From Streptomyces sp. NBC_01260 (GTDB lineage: Bacteria > Actinomycetota > Actinomycetes > Streptomycetales > Streptomycetaceae): a stretch of DNA of 64,000 nucleotides. Under the pieces are notes generated by a model, which ran no database searches, was not told the DNA's origin, and was given only the letters and a program-made list of their open reading frames with translations. The DNA is taken from assembly GCF_036226405.1 (NCBI RefSeq), contig NZ_CP108464.1, positions 7,068,001 through 7,132,000 of the forward strand, in the 5' to 3' direction. The translations under genes and the position numbers were made by a program. Shown here one piece after another: positions 7,866 to 16,631 of the stretch. How positions within the stretch are numbered: position 1 is the stretch's first letter; every line of letters begins with the position of its first letter.

Positions 7866-10106
7866 TCACGGCGCGGCCACCGGCGGGACCGGCTCGCCCT
7901 CGGTGTCGATGCGGGGGAGCATCCGGTCCAGCCAGCCGGGCATCCACCACGCGCTGCGGCCCAGCAGCGTCATCACGGCGGGTACCAGCAGCAGCCGGAC
8001 GATCGTGGCGTCGATGAGCACACTGACCGCCAGCCCCAGGCCCACCATCTTGATCACGATGGTGTGGCTGAGGATGAAGGCGGCGAACACGCTGACCATG
8101 ATCAGTGCGGCACAGGTGATCACCCGGGCGGTGATCTCCAGCCCGTGCGCCACGGCGCCCCTGCTGTCCCGGGTGCGCAGCCACGCCTCGTGCACGCGTG
8201 CGATCAGGAACACCTCGTAGTCCATGCTCAGGCCGAAGACGATCGCGAACATCATCATCGGCACATAGCTCTCGATGGGCACCGTCCCGGAGACGCCCAG
8301 CGCTGGCCCGCCCCAGCCCCACTGGAAGACCGCCACCACCACCCCGTACGAGGCCGCGATCGACAGCAGGTTGAGGACGGCGGCCTTCGCCGCGACCAGG
8401 ACGCCGCGGAACACGATCAGGATGATGATGAAGGCCAGGCCGACCACGACGGCGATGATGAGCGGGAGGCGGCTGACGATGATGCCGAGAAAGTCCTCCT
8501 GGGCCGCGGTCGTTCCGGTCAGATAGGCGGACGCTTCGGTGCCGGACACCCCTTTCGGCAGAACGTCGTCCTTGAGGTGGTTGAACAGTGTGGTCGTGCC
8601 CGCGTCCTGCGGGGCCTCGGCGGAGACGGCGTTGCCGATGAGGAGGGCTCCGTCGTCCGTCGCCCGGAGCGGGCTCACGCCGGCCGCGCCGGGGACGTCG
8701 GCGAGCGTCTTCTGGAGACTGCTCGCCAGCGCCGAGCGGTCCGCGCCGGGCACCGCGCTCTGATCGACGACGAGGGTGAAGGGGCCGTTGGCGCCCGGCC
8801 CGAAGCCGGTGGAGATCAGATCGAACGCGCGCCGGTCGGTGAAGCTCGTCGGATCCGCTCCGTCGTCGATGTGTCCGAGGCGGATGGAGAACAGCGGGAT
8901 CGCGAGGACCCCCACCACGACGAGCCCGGCGAGCAGGAACCACCAGGGCCGCCGCTCGACCCGCTGGGCGTACCGGTGCCAGCCGCCCTGCGACGCGGTG
9001 CCCGGCACGGCCCCGCCCTCGGCGACCGGCGGCCGTACCCGGTAGCGGTCGATGCGCCTGCCGATGAGCCCCAGCAGGGCGGGGACCAGGGTGACCGCGC
9101 CGATGACCGCGGTGATGACGGTGACCGCGGCGGCGGCCCCCAGCTTGCCGATGAAGCTCACCCGGGAGACGTACAGCCCGGCCAGCGCGACGATGACGGT
9201 GCAGCCGGAGACCAGCACGGCACGCCCGCTGGTGGCCGCGGCCCGGCCGGCGGCCCGGACCGGATCGCCGCCGTCCATGACGGTCTGACGGTGGCGGGTG
9301 ATCAGGAACAGGGCGTAGTCGATCCCGACGCCCAGCCCGATCATGGTGGCGAGCGTGGGGGATACGCTCGCGAACGCGGTGGCCGCGGCCACCAGCGACA
9401 GGATGCTCAGCCCGACGACCACGCTGATGAGCGCGGTCAGCAGCGGGACACCGGCGGCGATGATGCTGCCGAATCCGATGAGCAGTACGACCACCGCGAC
9501 GACGAATCCGATGGCCTCGCTGGTCAGGTCCTTGGTCTCGGGCCTGGCGAGCTCGCCCAGCGGTCCGCCGTACTCGACGTCCACCCCGGCGGTGCGCAGC
9601 GGTTTCACCGCCGTGTCGACCTGGTGGAGATAGGCGCGGTCCAGCGCGGTCGGGTTCACGTCGAACCGCACGGTGATGTACCCGATCGTGCCGTCCTTGG
9701 ACAGTGCCGTGGACGTCGGCGCGGACGAGGAGGGCAACGGGTTCTGGGCGGACAGCACATGCGGCAGCTTCTGCAGGCTGCCCACTGCCTGGTCGACCTG
9801 GCTCCGCACATCGGTCAGGGGCTTGTGCGCGTCGTGCAGGACCACCTGCGCGCCGATGCCGCCCGCGGCGGGGTCGTGCGCCTTCAGCAGTTCGGCGCCG
9901 GTGTTCGACTGGGTGCCGGGCAGGCTGAAGTCGTCGGAGTACGTCCCCCCGAACGCACTCTGGAGGGCGTGCAGCCCACCGAGGGCGATCACCCAGGCAA
10001 TGATGACCACGACGAAGTGGCGGGCACACCACTCGCCCAGCCGCAGCAGCCACCCCCCGCGCGGCTTCCCCGGTGCTGCGTAGGTGCTGCCGCTGGGCGG
10101 GGCCAT
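7866..10106 (-). CDS. MMPL/RND family transporter
   Basis: 746 residues. One N-terminal membrane helix (HFVVVIIAWVIALGG) is followed by a roughly 150-residue extracytoplasmic domain, a block of five to six helices with GLGVGIDYALFLITRHR, a second extracytoplasmic domain and a final helix block with FGLSMDYEVFLIARVHE. The GxxxDYxxF motifs in both helix blocks are the proton-relay signature of MMPL proteins, which export lipids, polyketides or hydrophobic compounds. GGGAGA five bases before the ATG supports the start. TACGTT about 70 bp upstream may be its -10 box. No biosynthetic genes are adjacent, so the cargo cannot be inferred. Confidence 0.88.
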   Translation of the reverse strand: MAPPSGSTYAAPGKPRGGWLLRLGEWCARHFVVVIIAWVIALGGLHALQSAFGGTYSDDFSLPGTQSNTGAELLKAHDPAAGGIGAQVVLHDAHKPLTDVRSQVDQAVGSLQKLPHVLSAQNPLPSSSAPTSTALSKDGTIGYITVRFDVNPTALDRAYLHQVDTAVKPLRTAGVDVEYGGPLGELARPETKDLTSEAIGFVVAVVVLLIGFGSIIAAGVPLLTALISVVVGLSILSLVAAATAFASVSPTLATMIGLGVGIDYALFLITRHRQTVMDGGDPVRAAGRAAATSGRAVLVSGCTVIVALAGLYVSRVSFIGKLGAAAAVTVITAVIGAVTLVPALLGLIGRRIDRYRVRPPVAEGGAVPGTASQGGWHRYAQRVERRPWWFLLAGLVVVGVLAIPLFSIRLGHIDDGADPTSFTDRRAFDLISTGFGPGANGPFTLVVDQSAVPGADRSALASSLQKTLADVPGAAGVSPLRATDDGALLIGNAVSAEAPQDAGTTTLFNHLKDDVLPKGVSGTEASAYLTGTTAAQEDFLGIIVSRLPLIIAVVVGLAFIIILIVFRGVLVAAKAAVLNLLSIAASYGVVVAVFQWGWGGPALGVSGTVPIESYVPMMMFAIVFGLSMDYEVFLIARVHEAWLRTRDSRGAVAHGLEITARVITCAALIMVSVFAAFILSHTIVIKMVGLGLAVSVLIDATIVRLLLVPAVMTLLGRSAWWMPGWLDRMLPRIDTEGEPVPPVAAP

Positions 10107-10327
10107 GCGTTCTCCCGTAGCAAGGGACGGGCCGTTCAGCCGGGGCGCACCGCGTCCCTCATGTCCAATTGGAGAACGTAGATGTTGCTATGGGAGCCGG
10201 GGTCGCGACACGTGCGGCGGACCGGCCCGTTCCGTCGCACGGCCGGAACGAGGTGCCCGCCCGTACCGGCGGTCCGGGCATCGGGCCCCGGCACCGCGTC
10301 GTCGGGCCGCAGGACGTGCGGGGCCGG

Positions 10328-11071
10328 TCAGTCCTTCTCGTGTGCCGCGGCGATGAGCGTGAGCGCCTCGGTGATGGCCGTCTCCGCGGTCGCCTTGTCG
10401 AGGCCGAGGCCGGTCAGCAGCCCCGTACCGTCCTCGTGCTCCAGCAGGGCGAGCAGGATGTGCTCCGTACCGACGTAGTTGTGCCCCATCCGCAGCGCCT
10501 CGCGGAAGGTGAGCTCCAGCGCCTTGCGGGCATCGGCGTTGTAGGGGATGAGCTCGGGCAGCTCCTCCTCGGAGGCGGCCGGCAGTGCCTCGGTGGCGGC
10601 CTGGCGGACGGTGTCCAGAGGCACCCCCTGGGCCTTGATGAACGCCGCTGCGAGCCCTTCCGGCTCACTGAGCAGCCCGAGCACGAGGTGCTCGGTGCCG
10701 ATCTCGCTGTTGCCCGCGGCGCAGGCCTCGTTCTGCGCGGCCATCACGACGTTCTTCGCGCGCGGGGTGAAGCGGCCGAAGCCCTGACTGGGGTCGAGGC
10801 CGGTCGGCTCGCCGGGGCCCTTGGCGACGAACCGCTTCTGTGCCGCCTGCCGGGTCACCCCCATGCTCTTGCCGATCTCCGTCCAGGAGGCGCCGGAGCG
10901 CCGCGCCTGGTCCACGAAGTGGCCGATCAGGTGGTCGGCCACTTCGCCGAGGTGGTCGGCGGCGATGACGGCGTCCTGGAGCTGGTCGAGGGCGTCGGGG
11001 TGGACCTTCTTGATGGCTGCGATGAGGTCGTCGAGACGGATCGGATGCGGGGGACCCGCTGGCTTCGTCAT
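10328..11071 (-). CDS. Helix-turn-helix / Clp N-terminal domain protein, probably autoregulated
   Basis: 247 residues. Residues 61-81 (ASWTEIGKSMGVTRQAAQKR) form a helix-turn-helix. Residues about 97-235 are two Clp_N repeats of the type found at the N-terminus of ClpA/ClpC (FGRFTPRAKNVVMAAQNEA, then IGTEHLVLGLL and YVGTEHILLALL). There is no AAA+ ATPase module, so this is a stand-alone Clp_N protein with DNA-binding capacity. It may be a regulator that presents or senses substrates of the Clp protease (inference). Two identical inverted repeats cover its promoter, and the -10 box lies 6 bp from the ATG, so the mRNA is probably leaderless. Confidence 0.85.
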   Translation of the reverse strand: MTKPAGPPHPIRLDDLIAAIKKVHPDALDQLQDAVIAADHLGEVADHLIGHFVDQARRSGASWTEIGKSMGVTRQAAQKRFVAKGPGEPTGLDPSQGFGRFTPRAKNVVMAAQNEACAAGNSEIGTEHLVLGLLSEPEGLAAAFIKAQGVPLDTVRQAATEALPAASEEELPELIPYNADARKALELTFREALRMGHNYVGTEHILLALLEHEDGTGLLTGLGLDKATAETAITEALTLIAAAHEKD

Positions 11072-11072
11072 G

Positions 11073-11120
11073 TGTCAACTTTAGGTTGACAGTACTCCCG
11101 CTGTCAACCTTCCGTTGACA
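11073..11120 (-). promoter_or_regulatory. Promoter with two identical TGTCAAC-N5-GTTGACA operators
   Basis: Site 1 spans 11073-11091 and site 2 spans 11102-11120. Each is a perfect 7+7 bp inverted repeat with a 5-bp spacer, centres 29 bp apart. On the minus strand the proximal half of site 2 supplies -35 TTGACA (11107-11102). An 18-bp spacer follows, then -10 TAAAGT, which overlaps site 1 and ends 6 bp before the ATG. A protein bound at both sites would block RNA polymerase. The HTH protein encoded directly downstream is the obvious candidate. Confidence 0.8.
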
Positions 11121-11180
11121 GCGGGGTGGGAGTGAGGGCGGCAGTGCCCCGGCCGGCCGCGGAAGCCCCCGATACGACGA

Positions 11181-11215
11181 ACGCGCCGGCCGACGGTGTT
11201 CGTCGGCCGGCGCGT
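11181..11215 (-). terminator. Terminator of the cyclophilin gene
   Basis: A perfect 15-bp stem (11181-11195 with 11201-11215) with loop GTGTT lies 30 bp past the cyclophilin stop codon. Confidence 0.85.
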
Positions 11216-11245
11216 CCGGTCAGCTGTTCAGCCAGCGGGTCGGGA

Positions 11246-11743
11246 TCAGAGCACCCCGGAGTCGGCGATGGTGACCTTCGCCTTGGTCCGGCCGCTCTGC
11301 GAGCCGAGACCCTCGATCTTGGTGACCAGGTCCAGGCTCTCCTGGTCGGCGACCTCGCCGAACACCACGTGCTTGCCGTCCAGCCACGACGTCACGATGG
11401 TCGTGATGAAGAACTGCGAACCGTTGGAGTTCGGTCCGCTGTTCGCCATGGAGAGCAGTCCGGGCTTGGTGTGGGCCAGCTTGAAGTTCTCGTCGTCGAA
11501 CTTCGCGCCGTAGATGCTCTTGCCGCCGGTGCCGTCACCGCGGGTGAAGTCGCCGCCCTGGAGCATGAACTCGGGGATCACCCGGTGGAAGGACGAACCC
11601 TTGTAGCCGAAGCCGTGCTCGCCGGTCGCCAGCTGGCGGAAGTTCTCCGCGGTCTTGGGAACGACGTCGTCGTACAGATTGAAGACGATCCGCCCGGCGG
11701 GCTCGTCGTTGATGGTGATGTCGAAGTAAACCTTGCTCGTCAT
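11246..11743 (-). CDS. Peptidyl-prolyl cis-trans isomerase, cyclophilin type
   Basis: 165 residues, the normal length of a one-domain cytoplasmic cyclophilin, with no signal peptide. Diagnostic motifs are [20 protein letters not shown] (catalytic Arg and Phe/Met/Gln pocket), [15 protein letters not shown] and [12 protein letters not shown]. The protein accelerates proline isomerisation during folding. It has its own terminator 30 bp downstream. The preceding DinB-like gene on the same strand is separated by about 150 bp. Confidence 0.95.
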   Translation of the reverse strand: MTSKVYFDITINDEPAGRIVFNLYDDVVPKTAENFRQLATGEHGFGYKGSSFHRVIPEFMLQGGDFTRGDGTGGKSIYGAKFDDENFKLAHTKPGLLSMANSGPNSNGSQFFITTIVTSWLDGKHVVFGEVADQESLDLVTKIEGLGSQSGRTKAKVTIADSGVL

Positions 11744-11890
11744 GGAACCATCCTGACATCCGGCCGTGCGGCCCCGACGGGCGGGCGCGGCGAAACGCCG
11801 CTCACGGGTGACGGGCCGGGCGCAGGTGGTCGAAGCGGGTGGTGCACGCGACAGCGGCCCCGCACCCGATCCCGCACCCGCCCCTTGCCG

Positions 11891-12403
11891 TCAGGCTCCG
11901 GTGCTGCCGTCGATCCGCTCGCGGAGCAGGTCGGCGTGGCCGCTGTGACGGGCGTACTCACCGATCATGTGCGTGTAGATCCACCGCAGGCTCACCTCGC
12001 CGCCCATGAAGGGAGCGGTGTCCTCCAGTGCCCGCGCGGCACAGTTGGCACGGGACAGGACGATCTCGCCCTGCCACGCCGTGAGGGCCTGTGCGAAGGA
12101 GGCGTCGGCGGAGATCTCGAAACCCCCGTCCTGGCCGTTGGAACCGGCCGGCGCGGCGTGGGTGGGCGGGGCGTCCTCGGCGGCGAGCACCCGGCGGAAC
12201 CAGTTCCGCTCGACCTCTGTCAGGTGCTGGACCAGTCCCAGCAGCGTCAGCGACGACGGCGGCACGGAGGCGTCACGGACCTGCTCGTCGGCCAGCCCTT
12301 CGCACTTCACGCCCACGGTGGCCCGGTAGAAGTCGAGCCAGCTCTCCAGATTGGTGCGTTCGTCGGCGTTCAGGGGCGGCATCGGGCGTTCGGTGTGCGT
12401 CAT
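11891..12403 (-). CDS. DinB-like (DUF664) family protein
   Basis: About 170 residues. The four-helix DinB/DUF664 pattern is visible: an N-terminal helix with LESWLDFYRATV, TLLGLVQHLTEVERNWFRRV containing one metal-ligand His, and WIYTHMIGEYARHSGHADLLRERIDG containing the second and third. Members of this superfamily are metal-binding proteins, some of them mycothiol-dependent transferases. In actinomycetes that link is plausible but not shown here. The ATG at 12403 is preferred over one six codons upstream because it starts the conserved region and has GGTGA just before it. Confidence 0.8.
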   Translation of the reverse strand: MTHTERPMPPLNADERTNLESWLDFYRATVGVKCEGLADEQVRDASVPPSSLTLLGLVQHLTEVERNWFRRVLAAEDAPPTHAAPAGSNGQDGGFEISADASFAQALTAWQGEIVLSRANCAARALEDTAPFMGGEVSLRWIYTHMIGEYARHSGHADLLRERIDGSTGA

Positions 12404-12442
12404 GATCACCGATCGTGTCACCCGGGTCTGACATTGATGCCG

Positions 12443-13243
12443 TTACGGCCGTCGGCGGGGCTTTCCGCGCTTGGCGCCCGCGGCGCCCTTGGCCCCCCGG
12501 GAGCCCTTCGTCCCCTTCGCGCCTCCGGAGCCGCTCCGGGCACCCTTCCCCGCGGCCGCGCCGGCTGCGGGCTTGCGCCGGGCACCGCCGGTCTCCGGGG
12601 CCTTGCGCTTGGGCTGCGCCGTGGGTGCCGTACTGCGGCCCCGGGTGCTGTTCACCGTCCGCCCGCGGACGATCCCGATGAAGTCCTCCACCAGATCAGT
12701 GGTCCGGTCCTCCGGCCACGACAACGCGATGCGTGACTCGGGTGCGCCCGAGAGCGGCCGGTACGTGAGGTCCTTGCGGTGGTGCAGGCGGGCGAGCGAC
12801 TGCGGGACGGCGAGGACGCCCACCCCGGCCGCCACCAACTCGATGGCGTCCGCCGTCGTGGCCGGGCGCTCGATCGCGGGCAGGCCGGGCAGGTCGTCCC
12901 AGCCGAGGGTGTCGTCCAGCGGATGCAGCACGATCTCGTCGGCCAGGTCCTCGACGGAGATCTCGTCGACCGCCGCCACCACGTGGTCCTTGGGGATCAC
13001 GACCACGGTCGCCTCGGTGTAGAGGGGGATCGCGCTGAGGTCCGTCCGGCCGACCGGCAGCCGGACGAAACCCGCGTCGGCGCCGCCACCGAACAGCAGG
13101 TCCGACGCCTCGGCGGCGGGCACCGCGACGAGGGTGAGGGGGACGCCGGGCAGGCGCTCGTTCCAGATCCGCACCCACTTGGTGGGCGTCACCCCCGGGA
13201 CGTACGCGAGCCGGAACGAAGGGGTTGCTTCCGAGCCTGTCAC
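12443..13243 (-). CDS. LysR-type effector-binding domain protein without HTH, with Lys/Ala/Gly-rich tail
   Basis: 266 residues. Residues about 8-195 match the periplasmic-binding-like effector domain of LysR regulators (FRLAYVPGVTP, DAGFVRLPVG, AIPLYTEATVVVIPKDH, VAAGVGVLAVPQSLARLHH). No N-terminal helix-turn-helix exists: the frame opens directly at the first strand, with a stop further upstream. From about residue 200 the protein changes to a basic low-complexity tail rich in Lys, Arg, Ala and Gly, reminiscent of histone-like or HupS-type tails, which could contact nucleic acid. The divergent DUF5997 gene starts 58 bp away and may share control. Confidence 0.82.
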   Translation of the reverse strand: MTGSEATPSFRLAYVPGVTPTKWVRIWNERLPGVPLTLVAVPAAEASDLLFGGGADAGFVRLPVGRTDLSAIPLYTEATVVVIPKDHVVAAVDEISVEDLADEIVLHPLDDTLGWDDLPGLPAIERPATTADAIELVAAGVGVLAVPQSLARLHHRKDLTYRPLSGAPESRIALSWPEDRTTDLVEDFIGIVRGRTVNSTRGRSTAPTAQPKRKAPETGGARRKPAAGAAAGKGARSGSGGAKGTKGSRGAKGAAGAKRGKPRRRP

Positions 13244-13301
13244 CCCGCCAGGTTACCGGTCGTGGTCAGCGGCGGCGCACACGCTCGATACTCTTGACCC
13301 C

Positions 13302-13706
13302 ATGACGTCGCACCAGACCACCCAGACAATGAAGCCCGCGACCGCGGCGAAGAAACTGGGTGTGTACCTCGAGGCCACCCCCACCGAGTTCCAGGAGGGT
13401 GTCGTCTCGCGCACCGAGCTGGCGGCACTCCAGTCCGATCCGCCCGAGTGGCTGCAGGAGCTGCGAAACAACGGCCCGCACCCCCGACCGGTGGTCGCCG
13501 CCAAGCTCGGCATCTCCATCTCCGGCCTCGCGCGCGGCGGTGTCACGGACGCCCTCACCACGGAGCAGATCGACGCGCTGAAGCAGGACGACCCCGAGTG
13601 GCTGCGCAAGGAGCGCGCCATCCAGGCCGAGGTCCGCAAGGAGACGGTGCGCATCAAGGAGCGGAACGCGGAGCGCAGCAGCAAGGCGCAGGAGCCCCGT
13701 TCCTGA
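13302..13706 (+). CDS. DUF5997 family protein
   Basis: 134 residues. Recognisable as the actinobacterial DUF5997 family by KKLGVYLEATPTEFQEGVVS, LQSDPPEWLQELR, RPVVAAKLGISISGLARGG and TTEQIDALKQDDPEWL. The middle part could form a small helix-turn-helix (VVAAKLGISISGLAR), and the C-terminal 40 residues are a charged helix. The function is unknown. The ATG has no ribosome site, but TACTCT (13289-13294) ends 7 bp upstream, so a leaderless mRNA is likely. It is divergent from the LysR-like gene and ends at a strong terminator. Confidence 0.8.
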   Translation: MTSHQTTQTMKPATAAKKLGVYLEATPTEFQEGVVSRTELAALQSDPPEWLQELRNNGPHPRPVVAAKLGISISGLARGGVTDALTTEQIDALKQDDPEWLRKERAIQAEVRKETVRIKERNAERSSKAQEPRS

Positions 13707-13726
13707 CCCCGGCCGCTGAAACCGCG

Positions 13727-13774
13727 ATGTGGGTGGCCCTCGTTCCGTTCGACCGGAACGAGGGCCACTCACAT
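13727..13774. terminator. Long bidirectional terminator
   Basis: A 21-bp stem with one G.T pair (13727-13747 with 13754-13774) and loop TTCGAC lies 20 bp past the DUF5997 stop codon, on the side facing the convergent GAPDH gene. Confidence 0.85.
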
Positions 13775-13932
13775 GTCGTTGCGGCGGCCGGGAATCACGG
13801 CGGGGGCTGGGCCCGGGAAGGCGCCCGTCGTGGTCAGGCCGGAGGCGGCGCCGCGCAGGGACCGCACCGCACCGCCGTCCACGGCCGCGTCGAGGCCCTC
13901 GTCGGGGCGGTGGAGACCGCCCCCGCGAGCGT

Positions 13933-14931
13933 TCAGCGAGCGGCGAGGAGCGTCAGCGTGTCGATCACGCGGTTCGAGAAGCCCCACTCGTTGTCGTACC
14001 AGGCGGACACCTTGATGTGGCGCCCGTCGACCCGGGTGAGCGCCGAGTCGAAGATCGACGAGGCGGGGTTGCCCGTGATGTCCGACGACACGAGGGGGTC
14101 GTCCGAGTATTCGAGCACGCCTGCCAGCGGCCCCTGCGCCGCGGCCCGGTACGCCGCCAGCACCTCGTCGCGCGTCACATCACGGGCCACGGTGGTGTTG
14201 AGCTCGACGATCGAGCCCACCGGAACCGGCACGCGGATGGAGTCGCCCGACAGCTTGCCGTCGAGATTCGGCAGCACGAGGCCGATCGCCTTGGCGGCGC
14301 CCGTCGTCGTCGGCACGATGTTGACCCCGGCGGCGCGGGCGCGGCGGGCGTCGCGGTGCGGGCCGTCCTGGAGGTTCTGCTCCTGCGTGTAGGCGTGCAC
14401 CGTCGTCATGAAGGCGTGCTCGATGCCGGCGAGCTCGTCGAGCACCGCGGCCAGCGGCGCGAGCGCGTTGGTCGTGCACGAGGCGTTCGATACGACCGTG
14501 TGCAGAGCGGGGTCGTACGCGTCGGTGTTGACGCCGTACGCGAGCGTGACGTCCGCGCCGTCCGACGGCGCCGCGACAAGCACCCTTCTCGCGCCCGCGT
14601 CGAGGTGGGCACGGGCCGCCTTGGCCGACGTGAAGCGGCCGGTCGCCTCCAGCGCGATGTCGACGCCCAGCTCGGCCCACGGCAGCCGTGCCGGTTCCCG
14701 CTCGGCGAGCACCTTGATGCGGCGTCCGTCGACGACGAGGGTGTCCCCGTCCACGGTCACCGGGCGTCCGAGCCGGCCGGCCGTGGTGTCGAACGCCAGC
14801 AGACGCGCCAGAGTGGCGGGCTCCGAGAGGTCGTTGACGGCGACGACTTCGAGGTCGCTGTCGCGTTCGAGCAGCGCGCGCAGCACGTTGCGTCCGATGC
14901 GGCCGAATCCGTTGATGGCGATGCGAGTCAT
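13933..14931 (-). CDS. gap: Glyceraldehyde-3-phosphate dehydrogenase, type I
   Basis: 332 residues. The N-terminal INGFGRIGR binds NAD, and Asp34 in VAVND favours NAD over NADP. The catalytic Cys152 is in SNASCTTN. HAYTQEQ, GAAKAIG and the C-terminal WYDNEWGFS are all present, so the enzyme looks complete. The ATG has GAGAAGGG 8 bases upstream, and the longer reading frame adds nothing conserved. There are no pgk or tpi genes beside it, so this is a stand-alone GAPDH, one of the additional copies Streptomyces often carry. Confidence 0.93.
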   Translation of the reverse strand: MTRIAINGFGRIGRNVLRALLERDSDLEVVAVNDLSEPATLARLLAFDTTAGRLGRPVTVDGDTLVVDGRRIKVLAEREPARLPWAELGVDIALEATGRFTSAKAARAHLDAGARRVLVAAPSDGADVTLAYGVNTDAYDPALHTVVSNASCTTNALAPLAAVLDELAGIEHAFMTTVHAYTQEQNLQDGPHRDARRARAAGVNIVPTTTGAAKAIGLVLPNLDGKLSGDSIRVPVPVGSIVELNTTVARDVTRDEVLAAYRAAAQGPLAGVLEYSDDPLVSSDITGNPASSIFDSALTRVDGRHIKVSAWYDNEWGFSNRVIDTLTLLAAR

Positions 14932-15033
14932 GTGAGAGTCCCTTCTCCTCGTCCTCAGCATCGCGCTCGCCGGACCGCCTTGACAGCGGCCTGAACGCCA
15001 TGGTCCGTAAGGATCTCGCCACCCGGCCGCGGG

Positions 15034-15990
15034 CTATTCACCCCGGGCGAAGGTGCGCCGGTACTCGCTCGGTGTGGTGCCGAGTATGCGCTGGAAGTGC
15101 AGCCGCAGATTCGCACCGGTGCCGAGGCCGACATCGGCGGCGATCTGCTCGACGCCCCGCTCCGACCGCTCGAGCAGCTCACGGGCCACGTCGATCCGGG
15201 CCCGCATGACCCACTGCATCGGGGTGTAGCCCGTGTCCTCGGCGAACCGTCGCGAGAACGTGCGGGGCGACACCGCCGCGTGCCGGGCCAGCGCCTCAAG
15301 GGTGAGGGGTTCGCCGAGCCGGTGCAGCGCCCACTCGCGGGTGGCGGCGAACCGTTCGCCGAGCGGCTCGGGCACGCTGCGCGGCACGTACTGGGCCTGA
15401 CCGCCGCTGCGGTAGGGCGCCGCGACCAGGCGCCGGGCCGCGTAGTTCGACGCGGCCACCCCGAGGTCGCCGCGCAGCACGTGCAGGCACAGGTCGATGC
15501 CCGACGCGGCGCCCGCCGATGTCAGCACGCCGCCCTCGTCGACGAACAGGACGTTCTCATCGACCCGGACGAGCGGGTACTTGGCCGCGAGGGCCCTCGT
15601 GTAGTGCCAGTGGGTCGTGGCGCGGCGGCCGTCGAGGAGGCCCGTGGCGGCGAGGGCGAAGGCGCCGGTCGAGATCGCGGCGAGGCGCGCGCCCCGGTCG
15701 TGGGCGGCGATCAGCGCGTCGATGACGGGCTGTGGCGGGTCGTCACGGTCGGGGAACCGGTAGCCGGGCACGAAGACGATGTCGGCCCATTCGAGCGCGT
15801 CGAGCCCATGGGTGACGTAGTACGACAGGCCGTCGCCGCCGGCCACGAGGCCGGGTGCCGCACCGCACACCCGTACCTCGTACGGCATGCTCGCGCGGGT
15901 CGTGAAGACCTGGGCGGGAATGCCGACATCGAGTGGCTTCGCGCCCTCGAGCACGAGGACGGCGACGTGATGCAGGCGGGCGGCTGGCAT
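15034..15990 (-). CDS. GlxA-type transcriptional regulator (DJ-1/PfpI domain plus AraC HTH)
   Basis: 318 residues. Residues 1-180 form a DJ-1/PfpI-like class I amidotransferase domain (VAVLVLEGAKPLDVGIPAQVF, then STGAFALAATGLLDGRRATTHW). The position usually held by Cys in (C)TGAF is Ser, so no nucleophile is expected and the domain is probably a sensor. Residues about 215-315 are the AraC double helix-turn-helix (LTLEALARHAAVSPRTFSRRF, then VEQIAADVGLGTGANLRLHF). There is no ribosome site before the ATG. TACGCT at 16004-15999 ends 8 bp upstream, consistent with a leaderless mRNA. The target is unknown. The divergent VOC gene is a candidate. Confidence 0.88.
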   Translation of the reverse strand: MPAARLHHVAVLVLEGAKPLDVGIPAQVFTTRASMPYEVRVCGAAPGLVAGGDGLSYYVTHGLDALEWADIVFVPGYRFPDRDDPPQPVIDALIAAHDRGARLAAISTGAFALAATGLLDGRRATTHWHYTRALAAKYPLVRVDENVLFVDEGGVLTSAGAASGIDLCLHVLRGDLGVAASNYAARRLVAAPYRSGGQAQYVPRSVPEPLGERFAATREWALHRLGEPLTLEALARHAAVSPRTFSRRFAEDTGYTPMQWVMRARIDVARELLERSERGVEQIAADVGLGTGANLRLHFQRILGTTPSEYRRTFARGE

Positions 15991-16205
15991 GGAAAGGGAG
16001 CGTACGCGGCAGTCGGCGTCCCCTGCGGACGGCAAAGGCTGAGGAGGGGATATCCACTCCTCGCCGCCAAGGCCAGGGCCAGGACCTGCGGGCTCCTCGG
16101 GCCGGTGCGGCGGCGAACACGGCCGAGGCCGGCCACGACAACCGCAACAGCGAGGAGAGCGCGGTCTCCCCCGGAATCGGCGACCGCTCGCGGCAGAGTG
16201 GAGAC

Positions 16206-16631
16206 ATGAACGCAGACGACAGGAACATCCTGACCCGATCACGCGTGGCGACCAGACTGCCGGCTCAGGACCTGGACCGGGCGCGGCGCTTCTACTCCGA
16301 AACGCTCGGACTGGATCCCGTCGACGAACGGCCGGGTGGGCTGCTGTACCGGTGCGGGGGCGTGGACTTCGTGGTGTTCCGTTCGACGGGAGCCTCGTCC
16401 GGAGCCTTCACCCAGATGGCGTGGGAGGTCGACGACATCGAGACGGTCGTGGCGGAGCTGAGGCGTCGAGGCGTGGAGTTCGAGGACGTCGACGCGCCCG
16501 GACTCCGTACGCGGGGCGGGATCGCCGAGGTCGAGGGGAACTACCCGAGCAAGGGCGCGAGGGGCGAACGTGGCGCCTGGTTCCGTGACAGCGAGGGAAA
16601 CCTGCTGGGCATCGGCGAACTGGTCATGTGA
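16206..16631 (+). CDS. VOC (glyoxalase/bleomycin resistance-like) family protein
   Basis: 141 residues with two beta-alpha-beta-beta-beta modules: TRLPAQDLDRARRFYSETLGL at the start and AWFRDSEGNLLGIGEL at the end. Glu in the final EGNLLGIGE is a typical metal ligand of the vicinal-oxygen-chelate superfamily. Substrate unknown. GGAG lies about 3 bases before the ATG. It is divergent from the GlxA-type regulator with about 215 bp between the starts. Confidence 0.85.
   Translation: MNADDRNILTRSRVATRLPAQDLDRARRFYSETLGLDPVDERPGGLLYRCGGVDFVVFRSTGASSGAFTQMAWEVDDIETVVAELRRRGVEFEDVDAPGLRTRGGIAEVEGNYPSKGARGERGAWFRDSEGNLLGIGELVM

Noticed and set aside
7771..10181. Long plus-strand frames across the MMPL gene
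   Set aside because: Antisense shadows: His/Asp/Arg-rich composition with no motifs, mirroring the GC-biased codons of the real gene.
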